Shown: positions 46,931-57,908 of the stretch, in pieces
How positions within the stretch are numbered: the first letter of the stretch is position 1
Layout of the letters: each line of letters begins with the position of its first letter
NCBI RefSeq assembly: GCF_000208745.1
Contig: NC_030853.1
Location: forward strand, 16,834,241 to 16,898,240
Length of the DNA: 64,000 nucleotides
Reading direction: 5' to 3'
Source of the DNA: Theobroma cacao
Lineage: Eukaryota; Streptophyta; Magnoliopsida; Malvales; Malvaceae
Translations under genes and position numbers: made by a program
Notes under the pieces: model-generated
Database searches by the model: none
What the model saw: only the letters and a program-made list of their open reading frames with translations
What the model was told of the DNA's origin: nothing

Positions 46931-48798
46931 CTGCCACAAGCATTAGTGATGAAACTTGGCTTTGCACGTTCTCCAAGAAGCCATAATAACTCAGATTCCT
47001 GGTAGACTGGTACTTGTAGCCTATGAAGTGAGGTCCACTCTCACGGCCTAACAACCGACAATATTAAATTTCCAAACTAACTTTTTGACAATTAGAGTTT
47101 TATTTAATGAAGGATTGAACAATAATTCAAGAATAGTTACATTTGATTTTCCACAAAAGAAAATTTTAGGATAGTTTCTTCTTCTTTTTCTGGTGAAGTA
47201 GCTTGCTGTTCAATAATTTTGCGTCGGACGTGTAGTTACCAACTGTTTTCAGTACTCATCGGTGAAAGATTGGAAATAAAATTAACAGGGAATTGAGACA
47301 AATTCGGAACTTAACTCTGCTTGATATGTGATTTTAAATTCAAATAATATCAACAACCTTTTATTGATACTAATTTTAAATATATAATAATAATAATAAT
47401 ATATCATATGAGACGCTTTAATTTAAGAGTGAGTATGACTCAAATAGGTGATTTTAAAATTGAGATCACATTACAAGCCAAGTTGATACTATATATCGAT
47501 TTATGTCTTCATAAGAGCATCTTTAAGATCATATTCCTACATTTTGATGTGATTTAGGATAGTTTTTAAATTTTATCCTTTTTAAAAAATAATCATTAAA
47601 ACAATGATATTTTATTATTCTAAATGTAAATTATAATCAAATAGTGTACGAAATTCATGTATATTATAAAAGAATTCTTACATTCACGTCACGATTAACA
47701 TTATAATTCACTTACCGTTAAGGTTTGTTACTTTTAAACTTTCAATGTTTCTGTGACGTTGATAATTTTTTTATTTTTAAAATCTCAACGGGGCAAAATT
47801 TCAAAATTATTTATTTATTTATATAATTATTAGAATTATTACTTCTCAAGGACCTAATTAGGTATAGGGTTGGCCGTTCATGCAACTGCCTCAAACCCTA
47901 AAAACACACTCATTCAATGAATTTATACTGCACCAAAAATTTTAATTTTGCTACCATTAATTAGAAATTAAATGAGTAGAAAATATCTTTTGGAAACATT
48001 AATTTGGGTTTGTTTACAAAATTTTATTCAGGAGCTTAATGCAAAAATATGGATGAGTTTAGTTCATGAAACTAAATTGGACTTGGCATAAGTTTTCTGA
48101 TGCCCACATATTTCTTAGACTAGTATACTTTTTTATCTATTTTTAATTAAATGATTTCCAATTATTGAAAATATTCTATATTCTTTTTGCATGTCTTAAT
48201 ATATGTTAGTAAAAATTTAATCATTTTTTATGATAATAATTTTAATAATGAAACAAAATTAAATTTATTGAAAATAATTGTTCATATATTTCATAAATAA
48301 TATTATGAACGTACTTGCAGGTGTAATTGATATATTATAATAAGATAACGTAATAAAATCATCATACAAAAGTTAATATTAAAAAATGAAATTATTTCAT
48401 TAAAAAATTTTATTCAGTTATTTATGTCATATGTTATTTATATTTACATATATGATTAACTATAAACATAGTATATTTGTAACACAGAATAAATATATAG
48501 GCTTTAAAATCATTCACGACAATAATATATTAGTTATTGACATTAATTGAAGGGTTTTTATTTTTATTTAGTATTGATATAATTTTTTAAATTATTCACA
48601 ACTATTTCTTTCACCAATACAATTATTATTTAATCAATTACATAACCAATTTTACTCTCCCTTTTATTCATTCCCTCTTTCCTTTGTTTTTCCTTTGTCC
48701 TTTTCTTTCTTTGTCTACCCAAAAGCAAAAAACAATACCAGGTGACAATTGACAACTTAATTAATTGTCCTTGCTTGGGGACAACTTTAATTGTATGC

Positions 48799-48844
<46 letters not shown>

Positions 48845-49284
48845 AGTCNTTTCTTTTTCTTGTAAGATTGACCCAAAAGAGGAGAAGAGTGGGAAAGGGG
48901 TAAGTGCATCTTCTTTTGTTTTAATTAATAATAATTTTTAATAGTGATTTTTTTTTAAATTAAAAAAAAAGAGACTTCGAAATCAAATTCTTTTAATCCG
49001 AGAGAATATATATATACATACTTATTGTTAAAATAAATACTCAAAAACACTTAAGTTGTTTATTTATCTGTAAAATGTACTGATTAATCAATAACTATCA
49101 TAGTTAAGATATATATATTGTAGTTATTAGAATAAATTTGTTAATTTAGACTTTCATTTTATACAGTGGAAAACTTCAAATCACTTGCTTTATTTTTAGA
49201 CTTAGCAAATCCTAATTCATATTTTTATGAATAATTAGCCTTTGTGGCATCAAGTTTTGGGTCAAAGTCCCCTATATTAAGATA
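46931..49284. other. AT-rich intergenic sequence, no gene
   Basis: Very AT-rich sequence upstream of CLD1 with no open frame of note and no recognisable element. It contains a (TA)n run (48803-48841) followed by an undetermined base at 48849, probably an assembly or read ambiguity at the microsatellite. Confidence 0.6.
48803..48849. repeat. (TA)n microsatellite with an N
   Basis: An uninterrupted TA run of about 39 bases, followed eight bases later by the only ambiguous base in the window (48849). Run length is therefore uncertain. Confidence 0.9.
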
Positions 49285-50360
49285 TTTTCTTCAATTTAGT
49301 CTTTATATTTAAAATCACAATATTTTAGTTACTTAATTTTGAAAATTACTTCAATTTAATCCCTTTAACATTTGCCATGATGTTGACGTGTAATATAAAG
49401 GGGTTTTGGTTGCTGAAGTATGCCATGTCACACTTTGGATATGAATTGCCGACATGACAATTTATTGTAGTAGGATATTTTCTTCAATTTAATCCCTCTA
49501 CTTAAAATCACAATACTTTTTAACATTTGACATGGCAATTTATTTTTCAAAAGATGCACTTATTGAGGTTTGAATCCAAAACTTCTAACAAATAAATCTA
49601 TGTCTTTACCATCATACCTAAACTCTTATATTTAATAATACTTTGCTTGAATTTCTTTCTTCTTTCTTTTTCTTTTTAAGTTTTTTCTTTCTTTTCACAA
49701 AACTACGTCGTTTTGGCACATTCTTGTACTCTCAAAAACCATAACCATAAAAACCCTTTAAAACCTTTTTCTCAAAACAACATAGTTTTATGGAAAGAAA
49801 GAAAAAAATAAGAAAGAGAAAACGGCTCTAAAACGATGTAGTTTTATTAAAAGAAAGAAAAAAAAAACATGAAATTCAAGCAAAATATTATTAAATGTAA
49901 GAGTTTATGTGATGGTAAAGGCATTGGTTTATTTGCTAGATGTCTTAAGTTCAAATCTCAAGTGCATCTTTTGAAGAATAAATTGCCTTATGTCAACTCT
50001 CTAAGAGTGCCACGTGGCAACCTTTTGACGTGCCACATGACAACTTGAACCTATAAATGCCATGTCAGCAATCCATATTCAAAGTGTGACATGACAATAC
50101 CACATTAGCAACTCAACTTTGAAATGTGACATGGCAAATGCCACGTCAACATTGGCATGCTGATATGGCAGTGCCGCATCATCATGATTTATATGACACG
50201 TTAGCATCTGATGCCATGTCAGCACACCACATCAGTGCTGATGTCAGCACCGTAATGATCAATTTGGATGAAAAATGTTAAAGGAATTAAATTGAAATAA
50301 TTTTTAAAATTAAAAGATTAAAATGTTACGATTTTGAATAAAAAGATTAAATTAAAAAAA
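49285..50360. mobile_element. fold-back element with long inverted arms
   Basis: The left arm (from TTCTTCAATTTAGTC) and the right arm (ending GATTAAATTAAAAAAAA) are inverted copies: AAAATCACAATATTTTAG and CTTCAATTTAATCCCTTTAAC on the left mirror CTAAAATGTTACGATTTT-like and GTTAAAGGAATTAAATTGAA on the right. Further in, ATTTAATAATACTTTGCTTG mirrors CAAGCAAAATATTATTAAAT. The centre (near 49780) has CTACGTCGTTTTG and ACGATGTAGTTTT. The left arm carries its end sequence twice (49281 and 49470). No transposase and no clear target duplication were found. Confidence 0.65.
49990..50250. repeat. TGCCA(C/T)GTCA motif cluster in the fold-back arm
   Basis: The right arm holds roughly a dozen variants of TGCCACGTCAGCA / TGACATGGCA in both orientations, at short irregular spacing. 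The left arm keeps only a few (near 49370-49460 and 49530). ACGT-type cores are bound by bZIP factors in plants; function here is unproven. Confidence 0.5.
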
Positions 50361-51030
50361 ATGTTCTCGTACAGGAACTTCTCAAATATTTTGACTGCAT
50401 TGTGGCCAAATCTTCTTGTTGAAATGTGGTTCAGTGCCGAGGTGTCGGAACAATGGGGGAAGAAGCAAGTTATGGGACTTTGCTATGCTCAAAGTTGTCA
50501 AGTTGTGGTGGATACATACAAAAAATTGGAATGCCTCTAATTTTATGATGAATTATTGAGTTTGTACGTCTAATTACATAATTATTATAATAATGTATGC
50601 TCAACTTGGTGAACCCCATCAGTTGTTATTTAGTTTCATGATAATGAAGATTAGTTAGACTTTGAATCTCCATTTTACATCATGAGCAGCTCCCTTCGAA
50701 ATTAAAATTGTCATTAATGATATTCATGCATTTGCACATCTTAACAAAATTATTCCCAAATAATTCATATATGCAAATTGAATTATTTAATACATGCTGT
50801 ATGTATTTTTTTATGACTATCAAAGAAAATTCTTTAAACTTTATTGGTACAAATTAAATAAAATAACAACAAAAAAAAACCCCTAAATATGAAAAACTTG
50901 CGTGTGGAGATGTCCAAGTTTCTTAAAAACCTGATTAAAAGCTATTTGAACCATGCAGTAATATATGTTCCAACAGCTACTGTCCGAATACATGACACCC
51001 AAGGTAAAGTATATATGACGTAAAACTCCT
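50361..51030. other. intergenic, one unassigned short frame
   Basis: A plus-strand frame of 68 codons (50334-50540) reads in part LTALWPNLLVEMWFSAEVSE and is less AT-rich than its surroundings. It may be a gene fragment but matches nothing I know. The rest is AT-rich with no feature. Confidence 0.4.
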
Positions 51031-52435
51031 AATTAAGCCGAATCTCAATCTATTACAAATAAAATCAAGACTCCAAAAATTCAAAGAGTTCCTCACCTCG
51101 GCCAGCACTTTGTTTTGCAAGCTTATCTGCCTCCACATTTCCTTCTCTCATAAAATGAGTGATTTTTCCAACTCTTAACTAATGCTTGAAAGTTGACAAT
51201 TAGAATTAAGCATTGCCTGCAACTCCATGGAGCATTCTCTAAATTATTAATCCAAGATATTGCGTTCTTTGAATCACTTTCTACTCATAAGTTTAAGAAT
51301 GATTCTCTCATGTAATAGATGAAAAGATTAAATACCCCATTGATAGCTTGTAACTCAGTATAATTTGAATCACATTTGCCAATTGATTGTGAGAACTTCA
51401 TTAAAAAAAACCCCATTATAATGACTTAACACCAATCGAATTCCCTTTGGTCCCAAGTGTCTTAAAGCAGCACCATCCACATTAAATTTAAACCATTCTT
51501 CAGAAGTGGCTACCCATCAAATATCTTCCCATATTGAACTGTGTTTATGCAACATCGCTAATCTATGAGGAATTCTAAACATATCATCAATTTTTTCAAC
51601 TATGTTCGGCAAATTAGCTTTACTCTAGGTAGCCACTCGTAATTTGACGAGATCATAGACTTGTAAAATATCTCATGATTTTCCATTCAATACAATTTCA
51701 TTACAAAAAAGTCAAATTTTCCGAACAATAGAATAAAAAGCTAGGATCCATACCTCATGATTATCCCCATAAAGACCTTCACACCAAAAAGAAATGTCTT
51801 GGATTTCATGAGTGACCCATTCAATCCCCCAATCCTAGCACCACAAATTCCATGCCCTTCATGTCGCGTCCTAGTTAAAGAAGAGATGAGAAACGGTCTC
51901 TGGACTAGCTTTTGCACAAAACACAATATACATGATCATCAATTAATTTTCACCCGGCCAACTCTGATTTAATAGTTATTCTTTACCACATTAATTGCCA
52001 AACAAATACCTTTACTTTGTGAGGAGCATAGCCAATCCAAACTTTCTTCAATAATTCTCTATTTCCGGAATACTGGGTATAAGGTAGATGATAGAAGGAT
52101 GTAGATGTTAACTTACCACTTGGCAAAGGCTTCCAGATAATATTATCTTTATAACTTTTTCCAAGTGTAAATTCTATGATAAGACTCCACATCCTTGTCC
52201 ATTGTTGGAACTTACACCCAAAGAGTTGTCTTCTAAGTTCAATCTGCCATTGCCAGCCATCATTAGTCTAGTTTCCATATTCACAGAGCTTCCCATCTTT
52301 TTGTACCGCCAATGCAAAGATCCATGAAAATTCATATTTCAAAACCACATTCTTTGCCTAAGGATCATGCTAGAAAGATATGAACTTCCCATCATCTACA
52401 ACAACTCCTAAGTTAGCGGTTACCCTGTGTTATGC
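51030..52435 (-). mobile_element. LINE 3' fragment (zinc-binding and RNase H regions)
   Basis: Minus-strand remnants of a LINE C-terminus: KVWIGYAPHKVKVFVWQLMW of the zinc-binding RVT region (51983-52192), its continuation near 51741-51926, then an RNase H-like domain ending with MREGNVEADKLAKQSAGRGE (near 51060-51160). RT and upstream domains are absent, so it is strongly 5'-truncated. I could not find the target duplication. Confidence 0.8.
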
Positions 52436-54857
52436 GGGTTCGAAATCCAATCGCTAGACATGAAAACATTTAAAAGTGATTAAAAGTTGTCACAAATCTT
52501 TTTTTTTATTTAAATATGATTGGTCATTTATTAAAGTTATTATATTCGACAATGTTCTAAATTGATTTTATATTCGTTTAAAGAATAATAATATGCTCTG
52601 CGAATTTTGAATTAGATTCAGGAGTACGGTTATGCACGGAGAAGATATTAACACCCCCATAACGTCCTGTTCCATGAACAGTATTGTTTAATCATATGTT
52701 AACTTATTTTAACCATAACTTTTGACTTTATTCTTATGTTTCTTTAATCATTGTTCATTATTCTGTTCTTGATTTTACATGTTTTGTTTTTTTTTTTCTA
52801 ACCTTTGTTTCTAGCTTATTATTATCATTTTATTTGTTTTGTTTTTATTATTTTTTAAACCAAAGTTTGATTATTCGACTTTATAGATGCCCATGATGCA
52901 ATTATGAAATGATGTCCTGATTTATCAATTTTAAATAATAGGGAACAAAAATCATGTATCGGAAAAATTAACTACTTCTTTTATTCTTACCATGTATTTT
53001 TTAAAAATGTTTTATTTAAATCGATGATTTTATTATTATTATTATTTTAAACTACTGTTATTGAACAACTTGATTCCATTAATTTTTTTATTTGTAATAA
53101 TTGTTTGAGTTAATTAAAAACTATACTGATTTTAATTTTAAACAAAAAATTCTATGAATTTATTCCTTTAAATACTTAAGATGACTAATTAAATTAACAA
53201 GATATTGGAATATAAGATTAAGGTTTATCACAACGCTTCGGTGAAAACTCTAATCGAATTCTGTACCGGTTTATCACAACGCTTCGGTGAAAACTCTAAT
53301 CGAATTCTGTACCAAGAAAAGTCATCTCGAAAATGCAACTCTTCGAATCGCCGGATGAAATTCCATCCCTACTCTTTAGGTGGGGGGATTATGCACCAAC
53401 CAATGAGACAAATACTCGGATGCAATTCCATCATTGGGTTAACTCCAAATAACCATTCAATTTTTTTACATTTAAAATTTTTATTTTTATCATATATCTC
53501 TTTTCTTTTCTTTTTATGTATATATACTTATATTTTATGTAACTATACTTATATTTTATGTAACTAACTATTTTTTAAAACTTTGAACATCTCATTTTAT
53601 TACAGATATTTTAATTTAATTTTTTTTCTATCATATCTCTTTTCCTTTTATATACTATATAAATTTTGTATAACTAAATATTTTGTTATTAATTACACCT
53701 ATATATGTATTTTATATAAACATATTTTATATACCTAAATACTCTATTTTTTCTATTTTTTTTCTACCTAAACATATTTTATATAACTAAACATTATCTT
53801 TTTGTCGAACTTTTTTCATAATTTATTGTTTCCATCATCCTAATAGCTATAACAATAAAAATAAATATTTTTAGATTTTTCCTTAATCTATGAAACTTAT
53901 ACTTTTTTTTCTACATTTTTTTAGATGTATTAAGCCTAACAGCATGCAAAAGACCTCAAAAATTTCAACAATCAAAGCCCAAATCAGCAACCTAAAAGAG
54001 AAAGAGAGCTGATACCTAGCTTGGGTTCAAATTGACCCGAGAAGAATAGCCTTGTGGTGGAACCAGACGGGCTAAGCCCAACCTGTTTCAAACCCTGCAA
54101 CGCACTGTTTGATGCAGTTTTGGCACCTTGTTCTTTTTTTTTAATTTTTTTCAAAAACTCCCTAAACGGTGTCGTTTTAATTCTTCTTCCTTTTAACCCT
54201 TGTATAAAACCCACTTTTCAAAGCACACCCCATTTCTTCCACAAAACCTCAGCGCCTCCTCCATTCGAACGCTGTTTTCTCCCTATTTTTTTTCTCTTCT
54301 GTTTATTGCTCCCTACTAAACTCCTCTTTTCTTCTTGAGTCACAGAAGCCCTAAAAAAAAGTCCCTCTCTCTAGAATATTTTTTAATTTTCTTTTTAATT
54401 TTTGATTTTTTGAATGCTTTTTTTAAGATCGTTGGGTATAAAACCGGCTGCTAGAAACTAGAGATTTTTTGTTTTCTCCTTTTTTTTGTGGTTTATAGAA
54501 CTAAAAAAATCTTTTTTTCTCCTCCCCTTCATTGTGCTTCTCGCCCGGTTTCCTATAGCCGTTGAAATATAAGGCAATTTCCCAAGCATCTCTATTAGGA
54601 GTGGACAAAAGGCTCGCCCACTGCGTTTGGCAATATGTGATTTGACCTTTTTCAATTTTTTTAGCTTCATCAGTTTTTAAATTACGTGTTTAGGTTGAAC
54701 TTTCATTTTTAGGAGGGACTTAAAAGAGTCTAAAAAATGTTTAGGCAAAGGAGGAAAGGGGTGAGGCTCAAGGGTTGCAGCTGCCTAGTGAACTGCCATG
54801 ACAAGCCGATGCAACACTTTTTTTTCTCTCTTTTTTTTATATTATTATTGTTAATAA
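52436..54857. other. intergenic region with promoter-like stretch
   Basis: No gene. It contains the 46-bp duplication at 53222-53313 and a shorter tandem repeat near 53520-53565 (ATACTTATATTTTATGTAACT). Near 54160-54350 there is a promoter-like stretch: AAACGGTGTCGTTTT, a TATA-like TGTATAAAACCC at about 54202, then a C/T-rich leader. It may belong to a decayed LTR or lost gene. Sequence near 52620-52670 (GAGTACGGTTATGCACGGAG, GATATTAACACCC) looks like an old retroelement piece. Confidence 0.45.
53222..53313. repeat. 46-bp perfect tandem duplication
   Basis: The unit from GGTTTATCACAACGCTTCGG to CTGTACC occurs twice with no mismatch (53222-53267 and 53268-53313). Identity points to a recent event. 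Confidence 0.95.
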
Positions 54858-55015
54858 TCTATAACATACTTAAAAGGAAGCTCGAGCTTCCTCCTTTACC
54901 CACGTGGCATGTGGAGGGCATAGGAAAAAAAGAATAAAAAAAAAAGAGAGGTAGAAAGAGAAAGAAAAAAACAAATAAAAAGAGGCCCGTGTGCAACGTA
55001 CGGGCCATAGTCTAG
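54858..55015 (+). mobile_element. 158-bp mini-Helitron
   Basis: It starts TCTATAACATACTTAAAAGG after an A and ends with a hairpin (GGCCCGT, loop GTGCAAC, then ACGGGCC at 54984-55006) followed by ATAGT and CTAG (55012-55015) before a T. This is the Helitron signature: 5' TC, 3' hairpin then CTRR, insertion between A and T, no target duplication. It encodes nothing, so it is non-autonomous. Confidence 0.68.
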
Positions 55016-55024
55016 TTATTTATT

Positions 55025-56000
55025 AACAACGAACGTTGTCATTCTTTCATGTCACTCTCCATAAGCTCTCTTATTTCATTCCCATTTCTCATATCTCCGT
55101 AACCACTTTAATAGAAGATCTTTATTTTTAATTTTCAAATTAATGATTCCTAGACCTTCATTATCATTAATATTGCAAACAGTGTCTCGTTGGATATAAT
55201 GCACACCACGATTGTCATTGTCGCCAACCCATAAGAATCTTTTCTTAATTTTATTCAACTCATTCCTAATTTTTGACGATTTTTTAAATAAGGACATAAA
55301 GAATACTGGTGAGCTATTAATAACTGACCTTAGCAGTGTGACTTTGCCACCCCAACAACGTAGATTTCCACCTTTCCAATTTAGATTCAACTCGTGCAAT
55401 CAGAAGCCTCTAGATTTAAGTGAGTTATTTTGAGAACCAAGTGGAAGACCCATGTGATCGGCAAGGTATCAATTCTAAAATGAATTCGAGCAGCCCAGTT
55501 GGATAAGACTTCTTCATTCACACCAGCACTAATCAACTTGCTCTTTTGAAAATTTATCTTTTAACTCCAGAAACAATTTGAAAGTACCTCAGAACCTTTT
55601 TGATATTGAACAAGTTATCAATTTGAGGCTTGCAGAATAACAAAGTATCATCTGTAAACTATATATGGGAAAGCTTGACTCCATGACCAATCATAACACC
55701 ACTACAAACTCCTCTTTCCTTAGCCGAACACATCATATGACCATACATCTCAACCACCATGTTAAAAAGGAATGGAGATAGTGGATACTTCTGTTTAAGC
55801 CCTTTCTATATTATAATTGGTTTGGTAGGGAGGCCATTTATTAAAACGGAGACTGAAGCTGTAGCTATACATTCCATAATCCATTACCTCAATTTCTTAT
55901 GAAATTCCATTTTATCAATAAAAAAATCAAGGAATTCCCAACATACACTATTATAGGTCTTTTCAAAATCAACCTTCAACATCAATTCACCCTTTTCATT
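55025..56000 (-). mobile_element. LINE fragment (RT only)
   Basis: Minus-strand RT remnant. Near 55630-55680 the active-site region reads FTDDTLLFCKPQ, preceded by a stop. The C-terminal part (55076-55399) keeps GGKVTLLRSVI and GLGIINLKIKNKDLLLKWL, close to the corresponding GGRVTLLRLIL part of the LINE at 61719-62186, so both belong to related families. It is truncated on both sides. Confidence 0.82.
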
Positions 56001-56554
56001 TTATATCGCATTTATTCATGTTGTATGTATGAATAAGTAATCTTGTTGTTCTTAATTCTCCTATTAGAGATTAAAAGAACAATTAGTGTTTGTTTGACTC
56101 GAGAAGTTGGGTCAAATAGGATTTTGAAAAACTTAAAAAAAAAATTTTTTTTTAAGAACAAAATTTTAAAAAAGAGCTTCAACAGAATTTTTTTTTTAAA
56201 AAATGCTATCATTTATTAAAAATAATCTCAACATTAGCCTCTAAAAGAATACCCTTCTCTTAATCCATGGAAAATAGAAATCGTTGGTTTATAAGTTATT
56301 TATGGATTATCTGTTACTTATAAATTATTTGTAAGACTCTTTTTTATGACTTATTATTAATTATAAATTTTATGTTATATAAAAAATGCTTTAATATTTT
56401 CAAAATTTTGTTTTAAATAGATAAAAATAAAATTGAATTTTTTTCATTGTGAACAAAGGAATTCTTAATTAATAGAAAGTTATTTATTAAATACCTTTTA
56501 TGATAATTTTAACCGAAATTACAGCTTATAAAAGTTGTTTTGCCAAATAGCTTA
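56001..56554. other. AT-rich intergenic sequence
   Basis: AT-rich with long A and T runs near 56140-56210. Nothing coding is visible. The last nine bases (56546-56554) are the target duplication of the next element. Confidence 0.55.
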
Positions 56555-57009
56555 GGCTAAATATTCAAATTGGGGTTAAATATTTGGACACCTTTTCAAT
56601 TAAGGGCTAAACGTTTTAATGGTAACAATGAATGGCCAAATGTTTTCGATTCCTTACAATTAAAGGCTAAGTTAGCAAGAATGTGTATCACACGTAATAG
56701 AAAATTATGTAAGCTGATGATATAGCAGCTTTGAAAAATGTAATATTACATGCCATATTTTTTAATTTAGTCATTACATGCCATGTTGAAATAATTATTA
56801 CATATCATATTGAAAATTAAATTGTTATACATCATATTGAAAATTTACCGTCTATGTCATGTGCATATCTTAACGCACCAGACACCTCTCACCTTAATCC
56901 TTAATTGTATGGAATCGAAAGTGTTTGGTCCTTAATTGTTACAATTGAAATGTTTGATCCTTAATTGACAAAGTACCCAAATGTTTTGCCCCAATTTGAG
57001 CATTTAGTC
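56555..57009. mobile_element. MULE-like MITE, shorter family member
   Basis: 455 bp with a 9-bp target duplication AATAGCTTA / AATAACTTA (56546-56554 and 57010-57018, one mismatch). Inverted repeats of about 120 bases run from GGCTAAATATTCAAATTGGGG, mirrored by CCCCAATTTGAGCATTTAGTC. It is homologous to the element at 40043-40812 but inverted relative to it, with only three or four minisatellite units near 56730-56845. Confidence 0.85.
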
Positions 57010-57018
57010 AATAACTTA

Positions 57019-57904
57019 TTTATAAAAAAGAGCTTATAAAAGTAAATTTATCAAACAGTTTAAGTTTAATTTTTTTTTTTGAATTGCAGAATTCATTCAT
57101 AAGGTAAATAAAGTTACATCCAAAAGGAGGAGAAAACCTCAAGAAAAGCTGCACAATCATAAAAAAAAATCAATTATGCAGCAACAAGATCAACCCTTGC
57201 CTTCCCCATAAAAACAACATATACATCCGCCATCAAACAAAAAGAGGTTAACAAACCTAAATCATACAAGTAGAAGTGATCTTGTGAAACACAAAAGCCA
57301 GAACCACCCACAAAACCAAAATTCGTATTAGGAATCAGCAAAAGAAAAGAATCTATGTTGAACTCATAAGTCAAGGTTTTCTTGTGCTGGATCTCCAGTG
57401 TCATTCCCATAGACTCTCAATATGTCATCCTGCAGTTGAACTCCCTCATTGGCAAGTGAATCCGCTCTTTGATTCGCCTCTCTCTTCACATGCTTGACAT
57501 CCCATCCCACAAGTTTTTCCTTCATCCTTTCTATTTGGATCAACCATTTTTGCATTCTCCAAGGTGCAGTGTGCGGTTGATTTATCCATTTAACAGCGTT
57601 AGAAGAGTCATATTCGATCACCAACTTTTGATTATTCCTCCATCTTGATGACATGAAGATAATAATAGCTTCCATTATACCTAACAATTCAGCTAAATTT
57701 GAATCAGCTGCTCCTATGGATTTGGAAAATATGACTTTGACCTCTCTTTTGTGGTTTGTTAGTATACCACCAATTCCCTCAGGTCCCGAACATCCTCGTG
57801 TCGCCCCGTCGACATTAAACTTCATTTAACCTTGTTGCGACAGCTTCCATTCAACCCTCGTTCTTTCTTTAGCTTTCGTTTTGTTCAGATTTGTTGTTGG
57901 TAGC
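57019..57904 (-). pseudogene. LINE 3' end with RNase H domain
   Basis: From 57904 down, the minus strand encodes a linker and an RNase H domain (57364-57825): MKFNVDGATRGCSGPEGIGG, NLAELLGIMEAI, VIEYDSSNAVKWI and REANQRADSLANEG hold the Asp/Glu/Asp catalytic positions. Its 3' UTR follows, ending in a T run (A tail) at about 57070-57081. It continues the LINE at 60852-64000 across the solo LTR; the linker reads FLAVLDTYRQ then LPTTNLNKT at the junction. Confidence 0.88.
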
Positions 57905-57908
57905 TGTC

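Noticed and set aside
52415..52465. tRNA-like GGTTCGAAATCC (B-box resemblance)
   Set aside because: No A-box, no cloverleaf pairing and no acceptor stem found around it.
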